Assembly: GCA_947311795.1 (NCBI GenBank)
Contig: CAMZLX010000044.1
Coordinates: 1-7,875 of the forward strand
Direction of reading: 5' to 3'
DNA from: an uncultured Zetaproteobacteria bacterium
Lineage (GTDB): Bacteria > Pseudomonadota > Zetaproteobacteria > Mariprofundales > Mariprofundaceae
Length of the DNA: 7,875 bases
Below the pieces are notes generated by a model. The model searched no databases. It was not told the DNA's origin and was given only the letters and a program-made list of their open reading frames with translations. A program made the translations under genes and the position numbers. This document shows, in pieces, positions 1-6,439 of the stretch (the first letter of the stretch is position 1; each line of letters opens with the position of its first letter).

Positions 1-789
1 ACTTTTAAAGCCTATGTTGCTCAGGGTTATTATAACTACGATGCAGCTGATGACTTCAAGATGTATGAAGGACATCTGGTGAAAACGGTATGGGGAGAAA
101 TGAAATATATCCCCAATCATTTTGAGCAGGTGTTGGATCATTTCCAAGGGTTTTATGATGAGGATAATGAGGAACATCAAAAGTTCTTTGCTCATCTTGC
201 CAACCGCTTTGGCAAATTGATTGCCATATTGAATAATTTGGTGGTGAAGACTGAAGAGCGGCATACATCATTGAATTGGTTTACAGTTATAATGGTGGAA
301 CATGATTTGATTGGCGACTTTCAAATATCCATCAGCCAAAGCCAAGCTATGACGACCGACCAGAAGCTGATTAATTTTTTAAGCACAACATTCCTTGGCA
401 TTTGTGATGAGCATGAGGATAACTACCTGACTTCATTGATTTGCGTGGTTGAAACCATGTTTGAATGGTATCCCGTCAATCAAGAAGCTTGTGAATATGC
501 TATGGTGGAGATGATGAAGTCTGTGGCGGTTAAAAAAGTGAGTGTAGAAAATGCGAATAGGTTTCTTGATTTCTTTGCCGAGTTGCCAAGATTTTATGCG
601 GTGTTGAACTATGATAGAATCTATGAATTGAAAGAATGGATTGCGCATACTTTGGCAACAGAAAAACCGCTGGATAACAAGGTATTTGATGAGGATGATG
701 TCCAGAATAAGCTTATTTTGTTGAACTATCTGATCGACATGGAAGATTTATATTATGGAAGCGGTAAAATAGATAAAGAGAGTATGTAA
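1..789 (+). CDS. Hypothetical acidic, helix-rich protein (5' end outside window)
   Basis: I do not recognise this protein. The reading frame is open from base 1 to the TAA at 787-789, giving 262 visible residues. An ATG at 61 is possible, but no ribosome binding site precedes it and the 20 codons before it read as ordinary protein (aromatic and acidic residues such as GYYNYDAADDF), so the true start probably lies upstream of the window. The visible part is rich in Asp, Glu, Phe, Tyr and Leu, with helix-like spacing. It has no signal peptide or clear membrane segment in view, no nucleotide-binding loop and no metal-binding cysteine cluster, which suggests a soluble cytoplasmic protein. It ends 9 nt before murI in the same direction, so the two are likely co-transcribed. 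That neighbourhood does not by itself indicate a role in cell-wall synthesis. Coding status is fairly sure; function is unknown. Confidence 0.8.
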   Translation, partial: TFKAYVAQGYYNYDAADDFKMYEGHLVKTVWGEMKYIPNHFEQVLDHFQGFYDEDNEEHQKFFAHLANRFGKLIAILNNLVVKTEERHTSLNWFTVIMVEHDLIGDFQISISQSQAMTTDQKLINFLSTTFLGICDEHEDNYLTSLICVVETMFEWYPVNQEACEYAMVEMMKSVAVKKVSVENANRFLDFFAELPRFYAVLNYDRIYELKEWIAHTLATEKPLDNKVFDEDDVQNKLILLNYLIDMEDLYYGSGKIDKESM

Positions 790-798
790 CAGTTTCTG

Positions 799-1635
799 AT
801 GAAATCTTGTGAGGGTAAGAACAATTCGATTGGTATCTTTGATTCAGGGCTTGGTGGTCTAACTGTATGGCGTGAGATGCAAGCTGCCATGCCGCATGAG
901 CATTTTGTGTATGTTGCGGATTCTAAGTATGCGCCGTATGGCAATAAAGATAGTGAAATGGTGTTACAGCGTTCCCTTTGTATTGCTGAAACCTTAGCCC
1001 AAACGCATCAAATCAAAGCTTTGGTGGTGGCGTGTAATACGGCAACGGCTGCGGCGGTTCATCATTTGCGCGAAACATTGGATATACCTGTGATTGGTAT
1101 GGAACCTGCTTTAAAACCTGCGGTGGAGCAGTCAGAAAGTGGTATTGTTGGTATTTTAGCCACGGAAAACACATTGCAAAGTGATAAGTTTTCTAACCTT
1201 TTGGATGCGCATCAACATCAAGCGCGTATTTTAACCCAGCCATGTGTAGGGCTTGTAGAAGCCGTTGAACAGGGTGAATTGCATTCACGTAAAACGAAAG
1301 ACTTGCTGGCATCGTATGTGTTGCCCTTGATGGATGAGGGGGTGGATACGCTGGTGCTTGGTTGCACACATTATCCGTGGTTTGAGCCAATAATCCGTGA
1401 ACTGGTCGGCGATGATATTGCTATCATCAGCACGGGTAAGGCGGTAGCGAAGCAAGTGCAAAAACAAACCCAAAAGCAAATCCAACCGCAAAGTAAAACT
1501 CATAAAACAAACAAACAAGGGCAAACCATGTTTTATACCACAGGTGATGCAGGGCAAGTGAGCCAACTTGCCAGTTCGCTCTTGCAAAGCAATATTGTGT
1601 TTCAATCTTTTTCAACGCAGCATAGCGAGCCATGA
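799..1635 (+). CDS. murI: Glutamate racemase MurI
   Basis: Interconverts L- and D-glutamate in the cytoplasm, supplying the D-Glu of the peptidoglycan stem peptide. The 278-aa length is normal for the family. The N-terminal motif IGIFDSGLGGLTV (residues 11-23) carries the conserved Asp15-Ser16. VVACNTATAA holds the first catalytic cysteine, Cys79. LVLGCTHYPWF holds the second, Cys189, with the adjacent His191. PYGNK (46-50) is also family-typical. Residues 221-242 form a Lys/Gln-rich low-complexity stretch (8 Gln and 5 Lys in 22 residues) just before the C-terminal FYTTGD segment. This is a position where family members vary in length, so activity should be intact. The ATG at 799 puts the DSG motif at the usual distance; the only purine-rich stretch upstream (about 775-782) is rather far away, so initiation may depend on the upstream gene. 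The stop overlaps the tmk start by 4 nt. Confidence 0.96.
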   Translation: MKSCEGKNNSIGIFDSGLGGLTVWREMQAAMPHEHFVYVADSKYAPYGNKDSEMVLQRSLCIAETLAQTHQIKALVVACNTATAAAVHHLRETLDIPVIGMEPALKPAVEQSESGIVGILATENTLQSDKFSNLLDAHQHQARILTQPCVGLVEAVEQGELHSRKTKDLLASYVLPLMDEGVDTLVLGCTHYPWFEPIIRELVGDDIAIISTGKAVAKQVQKQTQKQIQPQSKTHKTNKQGQTMFYTTGDAGQVSQLASSLLQSNIVFQSFSTQHSEP

Positions 1636-2261
1636 GCAAAGGAAAGTTGATTACATTTGAGGGCGGCGATGGCAGTGGTAAAACCACGCAGTTATCACGC
1701 ACGGTGGCTTGGTTAAAAGCGCAGGGCAAAGATGTGCTACAAACCTTTGAGCCAGGGGACACACCTTTGGGTAAAGCGTTGCGCCATATTTTATTGTCAG
1801 GCGAGTTCGTGCCTGTTGCACAGACTGAATTATTGCTATTCCTTGCCGATAGGGCGCAGCATGTGCGAGAGGTGATTCAACCCGCGCTTGATGCAGGCAA
1901 GTGGGTGGTGTGTGACCGATATTCGGATTCCACCTTGGCATATCAATTGGCAGGTCGGAAGTTGACCGATAATGCCGAACTTCGTGCCATGTTGAAGTGG
2001 GCAGAATGTGGCGTGTCTCCCGATGCCACGATCTGGCTGGATTTATCGGTGGAAGATGCAGCCATTCGCATGGCTTCGCGCCAAGCAGGTGGTGAGGCTG
2101 CCAATCGATTGGACAATGAAAAACAAGACTTTCATCAGTCTGTGTATGCGGCATTTGATAAGATTGCCAAAGAAAACCCAGAGCGTGTGCAGCGCATCAA
2201 TGCCAATCAAGATATTGATGCCGTGCAAGCGGATATTCAGCGCGTGTTGTCCGCTTTATGA
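1632..2261 (+). CDS. tmk: Thymidylate kinase (dTMP kinase)
   Basis: Phosphorylates dTMP to dTDP with ATP, an essential step in dTTP supply. The 209-aa length is typical. The P-loop is FEGGDGSGKTTQ (residues 9-20). The DRY signature region VVCDRYSDSTLAYQ (92-105) is intact, and the lid region around RMASRQAGGEAANRLD (146-161) contains Arg150. One oddity is the loop that usually reads TREPGGT: here it is TFEPGDT (38-44), with Phe for Arg and Asp for the second Gly. The rest of the protein looks functional, so this is probably lineage variation. The ATG overlaps the murI stop as ATGA and the TGA overlaps the holB start as ATGA, implying translational coupling through all three genes. The tmk-holB pairing is common in bacteria; murI directly upstream is less usual. 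Confidence 0.96.
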   Translation: MSKGKLITFEGGDGSGKTTQLSRTVAWLKAQGKDVLQTFEPGDTPLGKALRHILLSGEFVPVAQTELLLFLADRAQHVREVIQPALDAGKWVVCDRYSDSTLAYQLAGRKLTDNAELRAMLKWAECGVSPDATIWLDLSVEDAAIRMASRQAGGEAANRLDNEKQDFHQSVYAAFDKIAKENPERVQRINANQDIDAVQADIQRVLSAL

Positions 2262-3214
2262 GCGTAGTGCTTGGACATGATGAGGTGCGCACGGCTTTTG
2301 GCGAAGCTTTGCAAGCAGAGCGATTGCATCATGCGTGGCTGCTGTATGGCATTCAAGGGATTGGTAAAGCGACATTAGCCAAGCAGTTGGCAGCCTTGGC
2401 GATGTGCGAAAGCCCAGATTTGAGCAACTTTCAAGCCTGTGGGCAATGTCATTCTTGTGCCATGCTTTTTGCAGGTTCTCACCCTGATTATGCCCATGTT
2501 GAACTGCTCTACGATGACAAGAAAAAGAAATTCAACCGAGATATTAATATCGGACAAACACGCGAAGCATTGGACTTTCTTGCGTTGAGTGGTTTGAAAT
2601 CCAAACGCCGTGTATTGATGATTGATGATGCCAACTTGATGAACAACCAAAGTGCAAATGCGCTGCTTAAAGGTTTGGAAGAGCCAACAGAAGGAAGTTT
2701 ATTATTGATTGTATGCCATGATTTGCAACGCCTGCCAGCGACCATTCGTTCAAGGTGCATGTTGCAAGCGTGTAGCCCACTCAATGAAGCGGATATGCAA
2801 GCGGTGTTGGATAAACAAGGTTTGGACAAGGAATTACACGCGCTGGCGATTGAATTGGGGCAAGGCAGCCCGGGTCGTGTGGCGATGTTGTCCGATAGTA
2901 GTCAAGCCAAAGCACTGCTGGCATGGCAACGTATCTTACACAATATCACCCAATCCGATATTGGCGAAATGCAAAAGTGGTTGGATAAACATGTGAAAGA
3001 TATTCCACATGATTTGATTGCAAATATGATTTTAAGTGCGGGTCATGATGCGATGGCGGGGCAAACGCAGTGGGATAAATCAACGCGGATTTATGAAGCC
3101 TTGGTTGAGGTGGCTTCGTGGCCAAAAGCTGTGATTCGCCATAGTTTGCGCCCAGTCCCCGCCTTGATGGCATACATTGTGCAGCTGAGAAATGCCCTAA
3201 AAATAAGCGTTTAA
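2258..3214 (+). CDS. holB: DNA polymerase III subunit delta prime (clamp loader)
   Basis: An AAA+ family subunit of the clamp-loader complex, which opens the beta sliding clamp and places it on primed DNA. The 318-aa protein shows a P-loop-like GIQGIGKATLAK (31-42). The zinc module characteristic of delta prime and gamma/tau is formed by Cys50, Cys61, Cys64 and Cys67. The Walker B-type region is RVLMIDDANLMN (118-129), followed by SANALLKGLEEP (132-143). The clamp-loader SRC motif is at Ser165-Arg166-Cys167. The poorly conserved C-terminal third (about 175-318) fits the helical collar domain that builds the pentamer. Its ATG overlaps the tmk stop (ATGA). It is the last gene of the run: the next start is 102 nt downstream, with a candidate promoter between. 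DnaX is unlikely, given the short length and the tmk neighbour. Confidence 0.94.
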   Translation: MSVVLGHDEVRTAFGEALQAERLHHAWLLYGIQGIGKATLAKQLAALAMCESPDLSNFQACGQCHSCAMLFAGSHPDYAHVELLYDDKKKKFNRDINIGQTREALDFLALSGLKSKRRVLMIDDANLMNNQSANALLKGLEEPTEGSLLLIVCHDLQRLPATIRSRCMLQACSPLNEADMQAVLDKQGLDKELHALAIELGQGSPGRVAMLSDSSQAKALLAWQRILHNITQSDIGEMQKWLDKHVKDIPHDLIANMILSAGHDAMAGQTQWDKSTRIYEALVEVASWPKAVIRHSLRPVPALMAYIVQLRNALKISV

Positions 3215-3234
3215 CGCGAGCTTGAAATTTTTCC

Positions 3235-3263
3235 TTGTGTTTTTTACATCTTGCCGCTATAAA
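3235..3263 (+). promoter_or_regulatory. Candidate sigma70-type promoter for rpmE-rplU-rpmA
   Basis: In the holB-rpmE gap, TTGTGT (3235-3240, matching TTGACA at three of six positions) is followed by a 17-nt spacer and TATAAA (3258-3263, five of six matches to TATAAT). Transcription would start near 3270, about 45 nt before the rpmE GTG. The -10 element and spacing are good, but the -35 element is weak. The position at the switch from holB to ribosomal-protein genes supports it. Confidence 0.5.
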
Positions 3264-3269
3264 TCGCCG

Positions 3270-3282
3270 CCCTTTGTAAGGG
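3270..3282 (+). promoter_or_regulatory. Small hairpin in the rpmE 5' leader
   Basis: CCCTT (3270-3274), a TGT loop and AAGGG (3278-3282) form a perfect 5-bp inverted repeat at the predicted 5' end of the rpmE mRNA. It is not followed by a T run, so it is not a terminator. It could be a 5'-end stabilising stem or part of a ribosomal-protein autoregulatory leader, but a stem this short can also arise by chance. Confidence 0.3.
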
Positions 3283-3305
3283 TTGGCTTTGAAAAAGGTC
3301 ATTAT

Positions 3306-3310
3306 AGGAG
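3306..3310 (+). promoter_or_regulatory. Shine-Dalgarno site for rpmE
   Basis: AGGAG lies 6 nt before the GTG at 3317. This fixes the non-ATG start, which is also where the L31 family N-terminus (MK-x-x-IHP) begins. Confidence 0.8.
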
Positions 3311-3316
3311 TTTAAA

Positions 3317-3532
3317 GTGAAAGCAGAAATTCACCCAGAATATACAGTTTCTAAAGTGGTTTGCTCTTGTGGCAATGCTTTTGAAACCCGCTCTACCAAG
3401 GGCGATTTGCATGTTGAAATTTGCTCCGCATGTCATCCTTTCTACACTGGTAAACAGAAAATTGTAGATACGGAAGGTCGCGTTGAGCGCTTCTACAAAA
3501 AATACGGTAAAAAGCCTGCGAAAGCTGCTTAA
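3317..3532 (+). CDS. rpmE: 50S ribosomal protein L31 (zinc-binding type)
   Basis: A component of the large ribosomal subunit at the central protuberance, bridging to the small subunit. The 71-aa protein starts KAEIHPEY after a GTG-encoded Met and contains the zinc-ligand cysteines of the C+ form: Cys16 and Cys18 (CSCG), Cys36 and Cys39 (CSACHPFYTGKQK). GRVERFYKKYG near the end is also typical. Because the cysteines are kept, this is the zinc-replete type rather than the cysteine-free paralogue (type B) used under zinc limitation. The tail KKPAKAA is a short basic extension. It leads a ribosomal-protein group: rplU begins 23 nt downstream. The short leader with a hairpin may provide feedback control, as L31 is autoregulated in E. 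coli, but that is inference here. Confidence 0.97.
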   Translation: MKAEIHPEYTVSKVVCSCGNAFETRSTKGDLHVEICSACHPFYTGKQKIVDTEGRVERFYKKYGKKPAKAA

Positions 3533-3555
3533 CCCTGAACTGGAGAGCTAGTAAT

Positions 3556-3861
3556 ATGTATGCTGTAATTAAAACAGGTGGTAAACAATACCGCGTTGCT
3601 GAAGGTGATGTTGTTCGTGTTGAAAAACTGAACGCAGACGTTGGCAGTGAAGTAACATTTGATGAAGTTTTGATGGTTGGCGAAGGTGCTGAAATCAAAG
3701 CGGGTAAAGATGCTGCGAAAGCGAAAGTGACAGGTGTGATTACTGAAGCTGGTCGTGGTCAAAAAGTTGTAATCTTTAAGAAACGTCGTCGTAAGAACTA
3801 CCGTTTGACCAAAGGTCATCGCCAGTCTTTTACTGCGGTTCGTATCGCAAAGATTGGTTAA
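3556..3861 (+). CDS. rplU: 50S ribosomal protein L21
   Basis: A large-subunit protein that binds 23S rRNA, with L20 as a known neighbour in the ribosome. The 101-aa length matches the family. The N-terminus MYAVIKTGGKQYRVAEGD (1-18) and the C-terminal basic signature FKKRRRKNYRLTKGHRQ (74-90) are both diagnostic. GGAG at 3542-3545 sits 10 nt before the ATG. The gene is followed after 11 nt by rpmA, the near-universal rplU-rpmA pair, and its stop codon overlaps the rpmA ribosome binding site. Confidence 0.98.
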   Translation: MYAVIKTGGKQYRVAEGDVVRVEKLNADVGSEVTFDEVLMVGEGAEIKAGKDAAKAKVTGVITEAGRGQKVVIFKKRRRKNYRLTKGHRQSFTAVRIAKIG

Positions 3862-3872
3862 GGAGAACACTC

Positions 3873-4121
3873 ATGGCACATAAGAAAGCAGGCGGCTCCA
3901 CCAAGAACGGACGCGATTCCAATTCGAAACGTCTTGGCGTGAAAAAATATGGCGGCGAAGTTGTGGTTGCGGGGAACATTATTGTTCGTCAACGTGGTAC
4001 AAAAATCCGCCCGGGTGATAATGTAGGTTGTGGTAAAGACTTTACATTGTTCGCACTGACTGATGGAAATATTGAATACTACAAACGTGCAGGTCGTACA
4101 ACGGTTCGCGTTGTAAGCTAA
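3873..4121 (+). CDS. rpmA: 50S ribosomal protein L27
   Basis: A large-subunit protein whose N-terminal tail reaches towards the peptidyl transferase centre. The 82-aa protein begins MAHKKAGGSTKNGRDS, so the mature N-terminus is encoded directly. There is no cleavable leader of the Firmicutes type, which supports a Gram-negative origin. KRLGVKKYGGE (19-29), VRQRGTKIRPGDNVGCGKD (38-56) and HTLFA-like FTLFAL (57-62) are family hallmarks. A strong ribosome binding site AAGGAGA (3860-3866) lies 6 nt before the ATG and overlaps the rplU stop. The gene is closed by the intrinsic terminator downstream. Confidence 0.98.
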   Translation: MAHKKAGGSTKNGRDSNSKRLGVKKYGGEVVVAGNIIVRQRGTKIRPGDNVGCGKDFTLFALTDGNIEYYKRAGRTTVRVVS

Positions 4122-4143
4122 TACGTTTTTAGTGGAAGATTGG

Positions 4144-4173
4144 AAAGGGGTGCTGAAAAGCGCCCCTTTTTTT
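4144..4173 (+). terminator. Rho-independent terminator after rpmA
   Basis: AAAGGGGTGC (4144-4153) pairs with GCGCCCCTTT (4160-4169) in a 10-bp stem with one G-T wobble. The loop is TGAAAA (4154-4159) and a seven-T run (4167-4173) follows. It lies 22 nt after the rpmA stop and separates the ribosomal-protein genes from obgE. Confidence 0.93.
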
Positions 4174-4224
4174 GTTGGTGCGAAACGGTAGGATACGTTG
4201 ATTAGGAATATATGGATTTAAAAC

Positions 4225-5337
4225 ATGCGATTTATTGATGAAGTAAGAATTGAAGTGCGGGCGGGCAATGGTGGTGGTGGTGCGTCTTCATTTCGCCGTG
4301 AAAAATATATTCCTAAGGGTGGTCCTGATGGTGGCGATGGTGGGCGTGGTGCACATGTGATTTTCACGGCAACCCGCGATAAAAATACGCTACAAGAGCT
4401 TTACCTGCGCAAACGTGTGATTGCTGAGAACGGCACCAAAGGGCAAGGGAAAAACAAACATGGGCGTATGGGTAAAGATATTGAGATATTTGTACCTGTA
4501 GGCACAGTCATTCGCAATGAAGAAGGCGATTTACTTGCCGATTTAAATGAAGATGGCGCAAGTACAATTATTGCTAAAGGTGGTATTGGTGGACAAGGTA
4601 ATGCGCGGTTTGCCACGCCCACCAATCAAGCACCGCGCTATTGTCAGCCAGGGCTTCCAGGTGAAGCAGGTATTTGTCATTTGGAACTGAAGATGATGGC
4701 AGATGTTGGGCTTGTGGGGCTTCCCAATGCCGGAAAATCAACATTTATTTCGCGTGTATCCAATGCGCGCCCTAAAATTGCTGATTATCCATTCACCACA
4801 CTTGCACCATCTTTGGGTCAGGTCTTTATGGATGATGGTGATGGTTTTGTCATTGCGGATATTCCGGGTTTGATTGAAGGTGCGCACGAAGGTAAAGGTT
4901 TGGGGCATAGGTTTTTGCGGCATGTGGAGCGCACCCGTGTGTTGCTGCATCTTGTTGATGTGGCGCACCCAGAAGGCATCAGTATTCACGACCAAATCAA
5001 AGAGATTGAAGGTGAGCTGGTGGGTTATGGTGATGCCATTGCCCAAAAGCAACGCTTCTTGATTTTGACCAAGATGGATGCTTTGGATGAAACATTGCGT
5101 GCTGAGGTACTGAAAGAAGCGGAACAATACGATATGCCGAAGTATCCGATTTCATCGGTAAGTGGTGAAGGTGTAACGCAATTGTTGCGTGATATTTATG
5201 ATGAAGTGGTGCGTGTTCGCGCCTATGAATTAGAACATGAAGCAGAGCGTGAGAAGCCTGTAACAACAAGGCTTGCTGTGCCAGAAGTGGTGGTGGAACC
5301 AACAATTTATGATGATGAAGCAACGCGACAGTCTTAA
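4225..5337 (+). CDS. obgE: Obg/CgtA GTPase, ribosome assembly
   Basis: An essential GTPase that binds the large ribosomal subunit during late assembly and links to stringent and cell-cycle control in studied bacteria. The glycine-rich Obg fold spans about residues 1-158 (MRFIDEVRIEVRAGNGGGG, then REKYIPKGGPDGGDGG). The GTPase domain follows: G1 GLPNAGKST (165-173), G2 FTTL (190-193), G3 DIPGLIEG (212-219), G4 TKMD (282-285) and the G5 region SSVSGEG (310-316). G4 has Thr where Asn is most common. The tail after about residue 335 is short and mildly acidic, with no OCT domain as in Gram-positive Obg. The ATG at 4225 is set by homology of MRFID to the family N-terminus; its ribosome binding site is poor (GGA at 4214-4216). 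obgE lies downstream of rplU-rpmA as in many proteobacteria, and its 3' end overlaps proB. Confidence 0.97.
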   Translation: MRFIDEVRIEVRAGNGGGGASSFRREKYIPKGGPDGGDGGRGAHVIFTATRDKNTLQELYLRKRVIAENGTKGQGKNKHGRMGKDIEIFVPVGTVIRNEEGDLLADLNEDGASTIIAKGGIGGQGNARFATPTNQAPRYCQPGLPGEAGICHLELKMMADVGLVGLPNAGKSTFISRVSNARPKIADYPFTTLAPSLGQVFMDDGDGFVIADIPGLIEGAHEGKGLGHRFLRHVERTRVLLHLVDVAHPEGISIHDQIKEIEGELVGYGDAIAQKQRFLILTKMDALDETLRAEVLKEAEQYDMPKYPISSVSGEGVTQLLRDIYDEVVRVRAYELEHEAEREKPVTTRLAVPEVVVEPTIYDDEATRQS

Positions 5338-6430
5338 ACATGTGAAACGTTTGGTGTTGAAGGTGGGTAGTTCGCTACTCGCTGATGCCAAACATGGGGT
5401 CAACACTGTCATGGTGCAACGTTTGGCTTCTGATATTAAAGCATTGCACGATAAAGGTATTCAAGTGTGCCTTGTTTCTTCGGGTGCGGTGGCACTTGGT
5501 CGCGTGCAACTGGGTTGGTTGGATAAGAAGCTGAATGTGCATGAGAAACAAGCGGCTGCTGCCATTGGTCAACCTTTGTTGATGCATGCCTACCAACAGG
5601 CTTTTTCAGATTTGGGCATGGTGGTGGCGCAGATGCTACTGACCAAGGATGATTTGCGGCATCGCAGGCGCTATATCAATGCCAGCAACACCAGTAAAAC
5701 ATTATTTTCTGCAGGTGTTGTGCCTATCGTGAATGAGAATGATACGGTGGTGGTGGAAGAAATTAAATTTGGCGATAATGATTCGTTGGGCGCGTTGGTA
5801 AGCACTGTAGTTGAAGCTGATTTGATGGTGATGATGACGGATGTGGACGGTTTGTTTGATGCTAATCCAAATGGAAACCATCATGCCAAGCGTGTTTCTG
5901 TAGTGGATAGCTTAACATCAGATATCATGGCTATGGCAGGTGATGAAGGTTCAAGCTTTGGTACGGGTGGCATGAAAAGCAAACTGGATGCAGCACAAAT
6001 GGCAACCCAAAGCGGTATTGATGCTGTCATTATCAATGGTCAACAAGAGGGTTTATTGTCTGAGTTATTAGCGGGTAAAGATGTGGGAACGATTTTTATC
6101 CGTGGTAAAGATAGGCAGTCTTGGCATGAGCATTGGATTAATCATTTACTACCTGTTTCGGGCAAATTGGTGTTGAACCAAGGTGTGCAAGCCGATATCA
6201 ATATCATGCTTGAACAGGTGGTGTTTTTTGAAGGTGATTTCGACAAAGGTGACTGTGTTGAAATTTATCAGGATAACACGTTGGTCGCACGCGGTTTAAC
6301 CAATTATAATGCTGAAGATATGCGTAAACTACTCGGAAAAAATACGCATGATATTGAAGGAATCTTAGGTTATATTGATTTGGATAGCATGGTTCACAGC
6401 GATAATTTGGTGTTGAGTAGTAAGGTCTAA
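5309..6430 (+). CDS. proB: Glutamate 5-kinase ProB (kinase plus PUA domain)
   Basis: Uses ATP to phosphorylate L-glutamate to gamma-glutamyl phosphate, the first and usually proline-inhibited step of proline synthesis. From the ATG at 5309 it is 373 aa, normal for the two-domain form. The amino-acid kinase domain (about 13-265) shows LKVGSS (17-22), VSSGA (56-60), NENDTV (142-147), FGDNDSL (154-160), TDVDGL (177-182) and GTGGMKSK (218-225). A C-terminal PUA domain (about 285-368) includes GKLVLNQG, FDKGD and ARGLTNYNAEDM, ending in HSDNLVL. Three in-frame ATGs in a row (5309, 5312, 5315) are candidate starts. I chose 5309 because GGTGGA (5292-5297) is within reach of it; 5315 is nearly as good by homology. 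An in-frame ATG at 5273 would add residues unlike the family. The start lies inside obgE, a 29-nt overlap. Confidence 0.95.
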   Translation: MMMKQRDSLKHVKRLVLKVGSSLLADAKHGVNTVMVQRLASDIKALHDKGIQVCLVSSGAVALGRVQLGWLDKKLNVHEKQAAAAIGQPLLMHAYQQAFSDLGMVVAQMLLTKDDLRHRRRYINASNTSKTLFSAGVVPIVNENDTVVVEEIKFGDNDSLGALVSTVVEADLMVMMTDVDGLFDANPNGNHHAKRVSVVDSLTSDIMAMAGDEGSSFGTGGMKSKLDAAQMATQSGIDAVIINGQQEGLLSELLAGKDVGTIFIRGKDRQSWHEHWINHLLPVSGKLVLNQGVQADINIMLEQVVFFEGDFDKGDCVEIYQDNTLVARGLTNYNAEDMRKLLGKNTHDIEGILGYIDLDSMVHSDNLVLSSKV

Positions 6431-6434
6431 GGGG
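6429..6434 (+). promoter_or_regulatory. Shine-Dalgarno site for the exported-protein gene
   Basis: AAGGGG overlaps the last two bases of the proB stop and lies 5 nt before the GTG at 6440. It supports the GTG start, which also produces a complete signal peptide. The site is within the proB transcript, consistent with co-expression. Confidence 0.65.
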
Positions 6435-6439
6435 TTTTT

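Noticed and set aside
1651..2154. 167-codon open frame on the minus strand across tmk
   Set aside because: It lies wholly opposite a well-identified gene, its translation is low in recognisable motifs and rich in His, Pro and Cys, and no ribosome binding site or promoter supports it.
3205..3235. Possible terminator after holB
   Set aside because: AAGC/GCTT and GCG/CGC give only weak, mutually exclusive stems before the T-rich stretch; not enough for a terminator call.
3529..3870. 113-codon minus-strand frame opposite rplU
   Set aside because: It mirrors a highly conserved ribosomal protein gene; its Thr/Phe-rich translation is what the reverse of Lys/Glu/Val codons yields.
4175..4203. Possible promoter for obgE (TTGGTG, 17 nt, TTGATT)
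   Set aside because: Both boxes are poor matches and no better pair is visible in the 51 nt after the terminator. obgE may use read-through or a non-consensus promoter.
5273..5308. Upstream ATG giving a longer ProB
   Set aside because: The extra residues (MLCQKWWWNQQF) lie within the obgE coding region in another frame and do not resemble ProB N-termini.
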